The notes below the pieces were generated by a model, which worked only from the letters and a program-made list of their open reading frames with translations, was not told the origin of the DNA and did no database searches. Below are positions 41,884 through 49,821 of a stretch of DNA of 64,000 nt, piece after piece (position 1 is the first letter of the stretch; every line of letters starts with the position of its first letter). The position numbers and the translations under genes were made by a program. This DNA is from Paenibacillus glycanilyticus. GTDB taxonomy: Bacteria > Bacillota > Bacilli > Paenibacillales > Paenibacillaceae. The stretch is from contig NZ_BSSQ01000008.1 of assembly GCF_030161375.1 (NCBI RefSeq), positions 1-64,000 on the forward strand, in the 5' to 3' direction.

Positions 41884-41902
41884 ATAATGATAATCATTAT
41901 CT
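41884..41902. promoter_or_regulatory. Perfect Fur box
   Basis: GATAATGATAATCATTATC is identical to the classical 19-base Fur consensus palindrome, 39 bases upstream of the start of the siderophore-binding protein gene. Iron-dependent repression is therefore expected. Confidence 0.92.
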
Positions 41903-42054
41903 ATTAATGTAATATACGAAAATCCAGATGTCGACTCAATGGACAAATAAAAATGATCATGTTTTTTTGTCCATTCTTTCACATCGCAAGTTGCAATGGC
42001 TGTTTCTAGCCCGGCAAGCCGCCGTGCTAAGGTTCTTTTCTAATCTGACAGTGC

Positions 42055-42086
42055 AAAAAGGACAGCCGCACATGGCTGTCCTTTTT
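42055..42086. terminator. Terminator of the first GH32 gene
   Basis: AAAAAGGACAGCC-n6-GGCTGTCCTTTTT, symmetric, with T-runs on both strands. Confidence 0.9.
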
Positions 42087-42102
42087 ACTATTTTTTGATT
42101 TC

Positions 42103-43515
42103 TTATTCCTCGCGGATATCGGCTGCCTTCATTTCCCACGCTTGCATGCTGGAGATAACCGCTTCGCTTAAGCTAGTCTGAAGCGCAAGACCGTTGCTTT
42201 CCTCCAGGGTAGGATATACCCGTGCGGTTAAGCAGGTCTCGTCATTCACAAACACCTCAATCATAGACTGGTCCGCAAAAATCCGAAGCTTCACCGGTTC
42301 AGATCCTTCTGCCTGCGGCAAGTTCCCTTCAACAGGGGTTTTATTAACATCGGGGAACAAACTCGAGCTTGAACGGTCAATCGTAACCTTATTGGACACG
42401 AGATCGAGGCGCACATCGGTATGCTCCCGGCCGCATGGCGAAGCAAATAAAGACACGATGATAGCTTGAACGCCAAGCGCGTCTCTATCCATTTCCAACA
42501 AACATTCGAACGAGGTGGAATGGAGGTCTGTATCCACCTTAGTTGAAGAAACTCGTAATTGTTGGAACATATGATGGCTGCCTCTTAGTCTCTCGATCTC
42601 TGGAACCGGCGACATGGCGATAGCGCCATTAGGCTTAAGTTGCACGACTCGAGGCAATGCCAATGCTCCCGCCCAATCCAAATTCACGAGAAAATCCTTC
42701 CCTCTTGCTTCTTCAGGGCTCCATCCGAGCAGAATGCGGCGGCCGGCTTCATCAACAAAACCAGTCGAAGCATAATAACCTTGCATACCGCCAAAGTCGA
42801 CGGTGCCATGCATTTGTACATCAGTCAGCTTATCTCCATTGATCGTCCCGGTCATATAACGAACCTGTCCGCTTGGCGAGTAGAATAATACGGCCTTATC
42901 TTCTTCAAAGCGGAACAAATGCGGGCATTCCCATATATGCTCCTCGCCTTGATGGAAAACACCAATAAAACTCCAGTTCTCCAAATCTTCGGATTTATAG
43001 ATCATCGCCACGCCTTTGCCCTCGTAGATGCCGCCAAGGATCATACGCCAGCCGTCGGTTTCTTTCCATACATAAGGGTCGCGCCAATCCTGCACATAAG
43101 TCTCCCCATGCAAATTCAGAGTTAACACAGGATTGATATCCGGTTTATGCCAGGAACGCAAATCTCGACCGCTGCTGTGAGCCATCCACTGCTCCGCCCC
43201 CGTAGTCGCGTTCCGATCTCCTTCGCCAATGCTGGTATAGAACAACTTCACCTCATCGCCATCCACAACTGCGCATCCGGAATAACAATGAATTTCACCA
43301 CGCTCATGAGAAGGCGCAAGTCCATACGGCAAATGTGTCCAGTTCACTAGATCACGACTTACCGCGTGTCCCCAATGGATATCTCCCCACTCCGGTTTAG
43401 ACGGATTATGCTGGTAAAACAAATGATATTCGCCATTTAATTGAAACGGGCCGTTCGGGTCATTCATCCAATTGCGGGGTGCCGTAAAATGATACCTTGG
43501 TCTGTAGCGATCCAT
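42103..43515 (-). CDS. GH32 fructosidase (sucrose/levan/inulin hydrolase type), paralogue 1
   Basis: A 470-aa glycoside hydrolase family 32 enzyme: five-bladed propeller with WMNDPNG (nucleophile Asp19), WRDPYVW (transition-state Asp) and WECPHLFR (acid/base Glu), then a C-terminal beta-sandwich (LRIFADQSMIEVFVNDE). No signal peptide, so it acts inside the cell on imported sucrose or fructo-oligosaccharides. It is a close paralogue of 49822-51225; both end in MKAADIREE. The ATG at 43515 follows AGGAG by about eight bases; an ATG six bases earlier is too close. Promoter at 43570-43597. Confidence 0.93.
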   Translation of the reverse strand: MDRYRPRYHFTAPRNWMNDPNGPFQLNGEYHLFYQHNPSKPEWGDIHWGHAVSRDLVNWTHLPYGLAPSHERGEIHCYSGCAVVDGDEVKLFYTSIGEGDRNATTGAEQWMAHSSGRDLRSWHKPDINPVLTLNLHGETYVQDWRDPYVWKETDGWRMILGGIYEGKGVAMIYKSEDLENWSFIGVFHQGEEHIWECPHLFRFEEDKAVLFYSPSGQVRYMTGTINGDKLTDVQMHGTVDFGGMQGYYASTGFVDEAGRRILLGWSPEEARGKDFLVNLDWAGALALPRVVQLKPNGAIAMSPVPEIERLRGSHHMFQQLRVSSTKVDTDLHSTSFECLLEMDRDALGVQAIIVSLFASPCGREHTDVRLDLVSNKVTIDRSSSSLFPDVNKTPVEGNLPQAEGSEPVKLRIFADQSMIEVFVNDETCLTARVYPTLEESNGLALQTSLSEAVISSMQAWEMKAADIREE

Positions 43516-43569
43516 GTTCATCTCTCCTATTCGGATTGAATATCCATTTCATCAGTTATTTATATAACA

Positions 43570-43597
43570 AATATATACGACATATTAAATAAGTCAA
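43570..43597 (-). promoter_or_regulatory. Promoter of GH32 paralogue 1
   Basis: On the minus strand TTGACT, 16-base spacer ending in CGTA, TATATT. The spacer and flanks match the promoter of paralogue 2 (51282-51309). Confidence 0.65.
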
Positions 43598-43734
43598 TAA
43601 TTTCAGCCCCATGCATTCATCCTTCTTATTACTTTCTTAGTGACTAAAAAAAGACCCTACTAACGAACAGTATTATATATAGCCCAAATGCAGCAGCTAA
43701 TTAAACTAACCCCTTTACTAGGAGGGAAAAATCT

Positions 43735-44139
43735 ATGACCATCCAACTCGCTGAACGAATAAATCACTCTGTTCAAAACAATCACAATATAATTTCTATA
43801 ATGGCCGAAATGATCGAAACAATGGAAAATGACGCCAAACTCAAGAGAGAAATTCTCTTTAAAGTTGACGAGATCAGTATGGAGATTTCCAAGAAAGATA
43901 AACTCTGTTATGACGTCGTGAACGCTACGCGTAATAACGGAGATTATCACAAAGCTAAGATCGTATGGGAACAATTCAGAAATAGAGTTGAACTGGCCCT
44001 TGGAGAGCTCAATCAACGAATTCAATGGACAAGATATCCCGACGAGTGGAGCGAAACCTATGAACTCCTAAAGCGTCGAGCAGCTTTATATGATGATGAA
44101 GTGGAAAGACTAGAGCAGCAAGAATTACTAAACGTATAA
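43735..44139 (+). CDS. Hypothetical helical protein (134 aa)
   Basis: I do not recognise this family. The protein is soluble, charged and almost wholly helical (KREILFKVDEISMEISKKDK; YELLKRRAALYDDEVERLEQ), with likely coiled-coil stretches. The gene is visibly more AT-rich than its neighbours, which may reflect later acquisition. GGAGGG precedes the ATG, and a near-perfect stem-loop terminator follows. It converges on the rhomboid-like gene. Confidence 0.7.
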   Translation: MTIQLAERINHSVQNNHNIISIMAEMIETMENDAKLKREILFKVDEISMEISKKDKLCYDVVNATRNNGDYHKAKIVWEQFRNRVELALGELNQRIQWTRYPDEWSETYELLKRRAALYDDEVERLEQQELLNV

Positions 44140-44146
44140 TTATTGC

Positions 44147-44187
44147 AACACAAAACAGCCGAGCTATAATGCCGGCTGTTTTGTGTT
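44147..44187. terminator. Bidirectional terminator
   Basis: AACACAAAACAGCC(G) and (C)GGCTGTTTTGTGTT form a perfect 14- to 15-bp stem between convergent genes; T-runs are within the stem. Confidence 0.8.
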
Positions 44188-44193
44188 ATGATC

Positions 44194-44913
44194 TCAAATT
44201 CCCTTTTCCGTTGGACGGCAAGGCGTGGAAGCCCGCTTCAACAATGGCAGCACGGCTAGCGCCAACATACTCCCTACCAAGATAGATACTCCATGGATAT
44301 CGTGCAAACCGAGCAAGACAAGTGCGCCGAGAAGCGTTCCCCAACTGCCTATAAGATCAAGCAGCCTCTCCGAACCTTTGGAACGCTGTACAATTATAAA
44401 GAGAAGGATGACCCCTCCATACAACGCCGCTATTATGGCCATCCCACCTATCGCCCCGCTTATCATGCCCAAGACGATAAATATGCTCATTTTCCTGACC
44501 AATGGGTTCACATCAGCTTTCCGCTTGAGAATACACACGACTAGACCACCAAGCAAACCGCAAAATCCGACGGATGCACCAGCTCCATTCGGGTCCCACG
44601 AAGCGTAACCGGCAATTTCTCCCGCCACTCCGCTTATTGCATACAACACCACCAATAGCCGCCAACCGAAGTTTTTTTCCACCGAAGCACCAAGGAAAGC
44701 CAAACACGCCATGTTGAAAATGTATTGACCAAATCCATCAGAATGAACAAGAAGCGGGGTAAAGATCCGCCACCATTCACCCGACTCCAATGCCGCTGGA
44801 TTGCGTCGAAACGCGCTTAGAACCTCAGGGTAGATAAATTGCAACAAAGTGAAGATCGATGTGATTGCGATCACTGCAACAGTAACCGGAAAGGCAAGAC
44901 TAAATTTCTTCAT
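44194..44913 (-). CDS. Rhomboid-family intramembrane protease-like protein with altered active-site motif
   Basis: A 239-aa membrane protein with six or seven segments. Rhomboid features are WWRIFTPLLVH...FNMACLAFLGASVEKNFG (loop-1 region and H/N motif) and LHDIHGVSILVGS with the second catalytic His. The GxSG segment reads GASVGFCGLLGG: aligned as SVGxSG the catalytic Ser is Cys; aligned on the first GAS the second Gly is Val. It may be an inactive relative or an unusual protease. The ATG at 44913 follows AAGGAGGG. Confidence 0.75.
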   Translation of the reverse strand: MKKFSLAFPVTVAVIAITSIFTLLQFIYPEVLSAFRRNPAALESGEWWRIFTPLLVHSDGFGQYIFNMACLAFLGASVEKNFGWRLLVVLYAISGVAGEIAGYASWDPNGAGASVGFCGLLGGLVVCILKRKADVNPLVRKMSIFIVLGMISGAIGGMAIIAALYGGVILLFIIVQRSKGSERLLDLIGSWGTLLGALVLLGLHDIHGVSILVGSMLALAVLPLLKRASTPCRPTEKGI

Positions 44914-45045
44914 TTGCTTCCCTCCTTGATTCGGCATGCATGATGCCCTCATCGCACGTTATACCCATAAAATACCACTTTAAATAGTCACTGGTCAGTA
45001 ACGGCTATCACGAAAATGGAATGACAAATGTCACACCTTTTAAAC

Positions 45046-45095
45046 AAATCCGGCACGTGATGAGTTCCCCTAGGAACTTACCATGTGCCGGATTT
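45046..45095 (-). terminator. Long-stem terminator of the small lipoprotein gene
   Basis: AAATCCGGCAC...GTTCC pairs with GGAAC...GTGCCGGATTT in a 22-base imperfect stem, starting four bases past the stop of the gene on the minus strand. Confidence 0.75.
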
Positions 45096-45099
45096 ACAA

Positions 45100-45474
45100 C
45101 TAAGGAAGGAATTTATCATCGTGAAGAAATTGATTAAGCTCACTCAAATGATCTGTTCGAAATATTTCTTTCTCGGTGCCAATAACAATATACACCGGCA
45201 TTTCATGTATATTTAATTTTTGTAACTCAACTTCATTTGGGGATCCGTTTAGATAAGAACCGGCTATTTTTTCAATATTCTCGTCAAACACTTGTTGAAA
45301 TTCAAGCTCTTGTTCTTCATTGGTTCCTAATGCAACTAAATAGTATTTACCTTCTTCTGTAGAGTACATGGACGAAAGGTTTACAGGCGACGGTGAAGGT
45401 TTTGGTTCATTACTTGATTTACAGCCCGATAAAATCATTATTAATATAAGACTCAATAAATAATAGCTTTTCAT
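45100..45474 (-). CDS. Small lipoprotein of unknown function
   Basis: The 124-residue product has a lipoprotein signal (lipobox LSGC) and a Ser/Pro linker. The mature domain of about 85 residues ends in IHEMPVYIVIGTEKEIFRTD, a pattern reminiscent of the cis-proline half of a thioredoxin fold, but no CxxC is present; this is a guess. The gene is AT-rich compared with its surroundings. AGGGGGG precedes the ATG. Confidence 0.65.
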   Translation of the reverse strand: MKSYYLLSLILIMILSGCKSSNEPKPSPSPVNLSSMYSTEEGKYYLVALGTNEEQELEFQQVFDENIEKIAGSYLNGSPNEVELQKLNIHEMPVYIVIGTEKEIFRTDHLSELNQFLHDDKFLP

Positions 45475-45492
45475 TTAGCCCCCCTCATATCG

Positions 45493-45987
45493 CTAGTGTT
45501 TATTTGCTTCGCATAAACGAATGATCTCGTCCACTACATGCTCGAGAGGCGCGGTAGCATCGATAATTACTCCGTGACTCGGAATATCTTCTTTTGTTTG
45601 GTGCAATCGCGCAATAAGATCCCGTTCTGCTTTCTTACCGCCCCATTCATCTGCCGGTCGCTCTTCTAGCCGCCGGATCAAAGTATCAGGATCGACCTCG
45701 AGGACAAATACATCGTCAAACAGATCTATGAATTTCGAAAAGTTTCTAGAACCGCCGCAAAAATACGTTATGGCCTCATCCTTGTTGGCGACCAAAACTT
45801 TTACTTTATCTACATTCCAAATATGATGTTCATGCGAGACGCCTTCCATCGGTGTACCCGTCATAGGATCGCCTTGATAAGCCAATTCACGGTCACCATG
45901 AATGGCATGGTAGCCGCGGCGCTGCAATTCATCGCAGACTGAAGTTTTGCCGGTGCCCGAAACGCCTTCAATCAAATAATTTCTAAT
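45493..45987 (-). CDS. P-loop nucleotide kinase-like protein
   Basis: A protein of about 164 aa with Walker A IEGVSGTGKTSVCDEL and a lid-type basic stretch (DTLIRRLEERPADEWGGKKAERD), as in small nucleotide, shikimate or gluconate kinase-like P-loop proteins. The usual family start is M-R-N-Y-L-I-E-G; here the matching codon is ATT at 45987 (ATT AGA AAT TAT TTG ATT GAA). The nearest canonical start, TTG at 45975, is 25 bases from GGAGGG, too far, whereas the ATT is 13 bases away. So either a rare ATT start is used or expression is impaired. It follows the phosphatase gene closely. Confidence 0.72.
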   Translation of the reverse strand: MRNYLIEGVSGTGKTSVCDELQRRGYHAIHGDRELAYQGDPMTGTPMEGVSHEHHIWNVDKVKVLVANKDEAITYFCGGSRNFSKFIDLFDDVFVLEVDPDTLIRRLEERPADEWGGKKAERDLIARLHQTKEDIPSHGVIIDATAPLEHVVDEIIRLCEANKH

Positions 45988-45995
45988 GCCGATGA

Positions 45996-46823
45996 CTAGT
46001 CCCTCCCTTCCATTGATGGTAATGCTTGCTCCACCAATTCCATTAACGAAGCTTTATGATCAGGATGACATGCAATTATATAAGGCTCAGGATTCATGCC
46101 TTCGAATTTTGCACCTCTATAATCTATGACGTCAGCTCCCGCCTCTGCCGCAATTAATAGGCCCGAATAGAGATCGTCGCCTTCGGAATTAAAGAGGACA
46201 ATGCCATCCAAATCGCCGCGAGCCAACATGCACCAAAGAAGCGATGGCGCCCAAAGCCGCAATACTCGTTTGCATTCCTGATCCAGCTTATGCTTTAAGC
46301 TCATCGCATTGGCATCTTTTTGAACCTGATGCCCCTGTATCCAACCAATGGTCATTTTATGAATCGGCTTAACGGGATTGTTAACGATCGATAACGGTTT
46401 ACCGTTACAAGTCGTCCCTTTATCTTTCTGCGCAACGTAAATATCGCCTAAATGCGAATCATAGATGACGCCAAGAACGGGTTCTTTCTTATAAATCAGG
46501 GTAACGGATACCCCGTATACGGGAAGACCTATAGCGTAGTTATTTGTTCCGTCCAACGGGTCCACTAACCATAACCAATCTCCCTCTTCGCCAGACCATC
46601 CCGTTTCTTCGCTTCTAATTTGATCATTTGGAAAATGGTCGGAAATGGCTTTCAAGATGATTTCTTCTGCCAGGTGATCCACAATGGTGACAAGGTCGCC
46701 ATCATCGCCTTTCTCAACAATTTGCTTGTCTTTAGAAAAATAATCCTTGGCTAGTTTCCCTGCCGTTATTGCAGCATTCGTGGCTACTTCCTTTGCTAGT
46801 TCGATTTTGTCCTTCAGAATCAT
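45996..46823 (-). CDS. Inositol monophosphatase family protein
   Basis: A 275-aa member of the IMPase/SuhB/CysQ superfamily: IRSEETGW, WLVDPLDGTNNYAIGLPVYG (metal-binding DPLDGT) and the C-terminal DDLYSGLLIAAEAGADV. These enzymes dephosphorylate small phosphorylated molecules such as inositol phosphates, fructose 1,6-bisphosphate or phosphoadenosine phosphate. The start at 46823 overlaps the stop of the AraC gene (ATG within TGATG), indicating translational coupling; an ATG at 46841 lacks a ribosome site. Confidence 0.88.
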   Translation of the reverse strand: MILKDKIELAKEVATNAAITAGKLAKDYFSKDKQIVEKGDDGDLVTIVDHLAEEIILKAISDHFPNDQIRSEETGWSGEEGDWLWLVDPLDGTNNYAIGLPVYGVSVTLIYKKEPVLGVIYDSHLGDIYVAQKDKGTTCNGKPLSIVNNPVKPIHKMTIGWIQGHQVQKDANAMSLKHKLDQECKRVLRLWAPSLLWCMLARGDLDGIVLFNSEGDDLYSGLLIAAEAGADVIDYRGAKFEGMNPEPYIIACHPDHKASLMELVEQALPSMEGRD

Positions 46824-47701
46824 CACTTCTCGTTTCTCCATTCCAGGGGCGTTTTGCCTACATGTTTGATGAATAGCGCAAAGAAGCGGCTTGAAGATGT
46901 GAATCCGACTTCGGAGGCAATAAATTCAACGGGTTTGTCGGTGAGACGCAGTAGTCGCTTGGCTTCGTTCAAGCGAACGGTGATAATATATTGCTTTGGC
47001 GATACGCCTACGCGCTTCGTAAATTTTTTACGGAAAATGCTCTCGGAATGGAAGCGTCGCGCCGCCAAATCAGCAATCTTCAATGAAGTAAAATAGGTCA
47101 TATGAATTTCTTTCAATACGTCTTGAATCATGAGTTCATCGCTGTCTTCGCTTTCATTAGCCTGTTCCGAAGGTGCTGGAGCATTCGCAAGGTATGTAAG
47201 CAGTATGGCTTCGAGCGCATTGCGGATCAGATCCTGCGAATAAGCATTTTCATTCATCCGTTCACTTACGCATTCTTCTTCCACCTGCTGCATCGCTGCC
47301 TTCACTCTTTCAAAATGTGTCCCGTTCAACCGCGATATTAGCATCTGATTAGGATGCTGCCTATAGGCCTGTTGAAGCAAATGTTGGCAGTAGGATGGAA
47401 TACTCTGAGAATTGTAATGGATCGAAATCCCCTCCCACGCTTTCAAACACACGAAACCGTGGAGGATGTCAGGGGGGATGAGGAGCAGATCACCCGCCCT
47501 AACTTGGACATTTTGATCATTTGATGAATAATAGCCTTCTCCCTCAAGTATAAGCGTAATCTCGTCCGTGCCGTGGGAGTGTGCGCGAAACAAGCCCGTT
47601 CCCTGATCTCCCGTAAACGCATGAGGGGCAAAATGCTCGATGTTGTCCACAAATTCGTATCTCATCGGGGTCCCATGCCTTTGCAAAATAATTTCCCTCA
47701 T
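46823..47701 (-). CDS. AraC family regulator with cupin domain
   Basis: A 292-aa one-component regulator. The N-terminal cupin (FRAHSHGTDEITLILEGEGYY ... VRAGDLLLIPPDILHGF) probably binds a sugar or related ligand; the C-terminal pair of helix-turn-helices reads LKIADLAARRFHSESIFRKKF and VEFIASEVGFTSSSRFFALF. It is first in an apparent operon with the phosphatase and P-loop genes. The GH43 gene lies 30 bases upstream on the same strand and may share transcription. Confidence 0.88.
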   Translation of the reverse strand: MREIILQRHGTPMRYEFVDNIEHFAPHAFTGDQGTGLFRAHSHGTDEITLILEGEGYYSSNDQNVQVRAGDLLLIPPDILHGFVCLKAWEGISIHYNSQSIPSYCQHLLQQAYRQHPNQMLISRLNGTHFERVKAAMQQVEEECVSERMNENAYSQDLIRNALEAILLTYLANAPAPSEQANESEDSDELMIQDVLKEIHMTYFTSLKIADLAARRFHSESIFRKKFTKRVGVSPKQYIITVRLNEAKRLLRLTDKPVEFIASEVGFTSSSRFFALFIKHVGKTPLEWRNEK

Positions 47702-47730
47702 TGTAATGGAAAGCGTATGCGTTTACAACT

Positions 47731-49578
47731 TCAATCCAAACGATATAACACCCACAGCTGCGCTACTCCGCCGGGGATTTCATTCCAAGTACCTACACCC
47801 GCCCCGTTGTTAATACTTGCTCCGCCTATATCTAGCGCTTTCCCCGTCTGCACGTTAATCAAATTGCAGTAGCCGTTGCCGGTATCTATCACTTTCCATT
47901 TTTGCGTATCTAGGCCTTGGTTCTCGGATATGCCCACTCTTCCCCATGATTCCGCAGGATTCAGAACGGTCAACGCTTTGCCGGAGTTCGGGTTAATCAA
48001 CGTATAGGATCCATCCCCGTTTCCGACGAATTTCCAACGCTGCGCGGCCGTTCCATTAGCGTCGTCCCACATCTGGGTCAACGTTCCGTCCGTTATGCCT
48101 GCATCCGTTACTCCCAGCGCCTTGCCGCCATTAGGGTTAATTAGCTTATATTCGGCTCCATCCTTGACCGAGAACGCGTTGCTGCCGGCTAGCTCAATAT
48201 AGTCCAATTCGATCGCATGTTTGCCTTTCGTAAATTCGATCACGTTGTTGTAGCCTTTATTCAGCATAACTTGTATCGTAGCAGTCGCATATTGGTTGCT
48301 GCCAGTATGAGGGAAGGCCATCAATCCGGCAGGTTTCCCATTTACCGATACATTCTCATAGGCATCCGGACCTGCGACGCTCGAATATCGAACGTTTAAC
48401 GTGTAGCTGCCTTCCTCCGGCACAATGACATCTTTGATCGTCAAGGTACTATTACTATTATTGAGTCGCACGATTTTTTTGCCGGATGCTCCTTGATTCT
48501 CTTTTATATTCGCTTTGACAGCTACTCCGTGCTCAGCTTCAATCCGATAATCAGCGGATGGAACGGCAAGAGGACCGTTCGTCGGAACCCCAAAGTTCGG
48601 GGAACCATCGTCATTCCAAGTAAAAGGCTGTACTCGCGTTGGCCTTGGGCCACATCCTTGACCGGGTCCGCTGTTGCCATGGTATACGATCAAATCCTGC
48701 GTGCCGTCTTTGGACTTAACGAAGGAGTTGTGTCCCGGTGCAAAAACGCCATTTTCCGGCGATTTGGCGAATACCGGCTGCTCGCTCTTCGTCCACGAAG
48801 CGGGATTCAGTAAGTCGCTAGTATCGTCAGCGGTCAGAATGCCTAATGAATAATCATCTTCCCAGCAAGCACTCGCGGAATAAACAAGAAATATTTTCCC
48901 GTTTCTTTCCAAAATGACAGCGCCTTCGTTAACAGGCATGCCTTTCTGTTCCCAACTGTATTCCGGCTTCGTCAGAATTACATTGTCTCCGTCCAGCGTC
49001 CATGCATTCGACATTGGCGCAATGGCAATCGCGCTGCCGTGGCTGCCCGTCCAATCCCCATATGCCGCATAGAGGAAGTACATCTGGCCATTATGGTCGA
49101 ATACCGTGCCATCCAATCCCGGATATTGCGTATTCAGCTTGCCTTTGTCTGTCCAATCTCCCTGCAAAGGATCCGCGGAGTCGTTCTCCAGGACGTATAT
49201 CCCCCTGCACTCATCGCCGCAGCCCGTGTTCGCCGTATAGTAGATATACCATTTGCCGCCGATGTTGTGGATTTCAGGGGCCCAAATATCTTTTAACCCG
49301 GAAGGAGCTTCCCACACCGTTTTTCGTTCTCCCAAATCCATGGCTGTCAGCGATCTCGATTTCCAAATATCCAGTCTGTTGCCTAAAGTGTGGGTAAAAT
49401 AATAATATCCATCCGAATGCAGCATGACATAGGGATCCGCTCCGGTCGTGTTGATCGGATTCGAGTAATTTAATGTGGATGCGGCTGAAGAACCTTGTGC
49501 CCCAAACGAAGTCAGAGTAAGCATGAATAGAAGAACAAGTGCTGTTAATTTAAAGCTAAATGCTTTAACAACATGCAT
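47731..49578 (-). CDS. Secreted GH43 enzyme with carbohydrate-binding and ricin-type modules
   Basis: A 615-aa secreted protein: signal peptide (about 1-33), GH43 five-bladed propeller (about 38-330) with base TTGADPYVML (D48) and acid VNEGAVILE (E218), a CBM6/35-like sandwich (about 345-470, YRIEAEHGVAVKANI ... DYIELAG), and a ricin-type beta-trefoil (about 480-615) with three repeats of the pattern LINPNGGKALGV / LINPNSGKALTV / LINVQTGKALDI. GH43 enzymes are mostly arabinofuranosidases, arabinanases and xylosidases. The frame opens upstream, but GGAGGTG before the ATG at 49578 and the signal peptide decide the start. Confidence 0.9.
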   Translation of the reverse strand: MHVVKAFSFKLTALVLLFMLTLTSFGAQGSSAASTLNYSNPINTTGADPYVMLHSDGYYYFTHTLGNRLDIWKSRSLTAMDLGERKTVWEAPSGLKDIWAPEIHNIGGKWYIYYTANTGCGDECRGIYVLENDSADPLQGDWTDKGKLNTQYPGLDGTVFDHNGQMYFLYAAYGDWTGSHGSAIAIAPMSNAWTLDGDNVILTKPEYSWEQKGMPVNEGAVILERNGKIFLVYSASACWEDDYSLGILTADDTSDLLNPASWTKSEQPVFAKSPENGVFAPGHNSFVKSKDGTQDLIVYHGNSGPGQGCGPRPTRVQPFTWNDDGSPNFGVPTNGPLAVPSADYRIEAEHGVAVKANIKENQGASGKKIVRLNNSNSTLTIKDVIVPEEGSYTLNVRYSSVAGPDAYENVSVNGKPAGLMAFPHTGSNQYATATIQVMLNKGYNNVIEFTKGKHAIELDYIELAGSNAFSVKDGAEYKLINPNGGKALGVTDAGITDGTLTQMWDDANGTAAQRWKFVGNGDGSYTLINPNSGKALTVLNPAESWGRVGISENQGLDTQKWKVIDTGNGYCNLINVQTGKALDIGGASINNGAGVGTWNEIPGGVAQLWVLYRLD

Positions 49579-49618
49579 TGTTCCGTCACCTCCAGTGTTG
49601 TAAAAATAGTTTTTTTTT

Positions 49619-49632
49619 CTGATCGCGATCAG
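49619..49632. promoter_or_regulatory. Perfect 14-bp palindrome upstream of the GH43 gene
   Basis: CTGATCGCGATCAG is a perfect palindrome 41 bases upstream of the GH43 start, with a run of nine A residues between it and the gene on the minus strand. It could be an operator; the regulator is unknown. Confidence 0.4.
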
Positions 49633-49777
49633 ACAATCACAATTATAGAGCGTTAACGGCTTCGAATGTTCCCGAAAGCGGCTGCTTCGCGCAATCAAAC
49701 AAGTTATAAAAAAACCGGATTCGACGGTCAAAATCGCGCTTTTAGGATCTTGAACACGTTTACCTTCTTAAAATAGC

Positions 49778-49805
49778 CAAGGACAGCCGAAATCGGCTGT
49801 CCTTG
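49778..49805 (-). terminator. Terminator of the second GH32 gene
   Basis: CAAGGACAGCCGA-n2-TCGGCTGTCCTTG; the T-tract on the minus strand is weak (GCTATTTTAAG). It shares AAGGACAGCC with the terminator of paralogue 1. Confidence 0.65.
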
Positions 49806-49821
49806 ACTCGTTCATGCATAA

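Noticed and set aside
47702..47730. A cre-like (CcpA) site upstream of the AraC gene, around TGTAAACGCATACG
   Set aside because: It has two mismatches at conserved cre positions, including the final CA; too weak to call.
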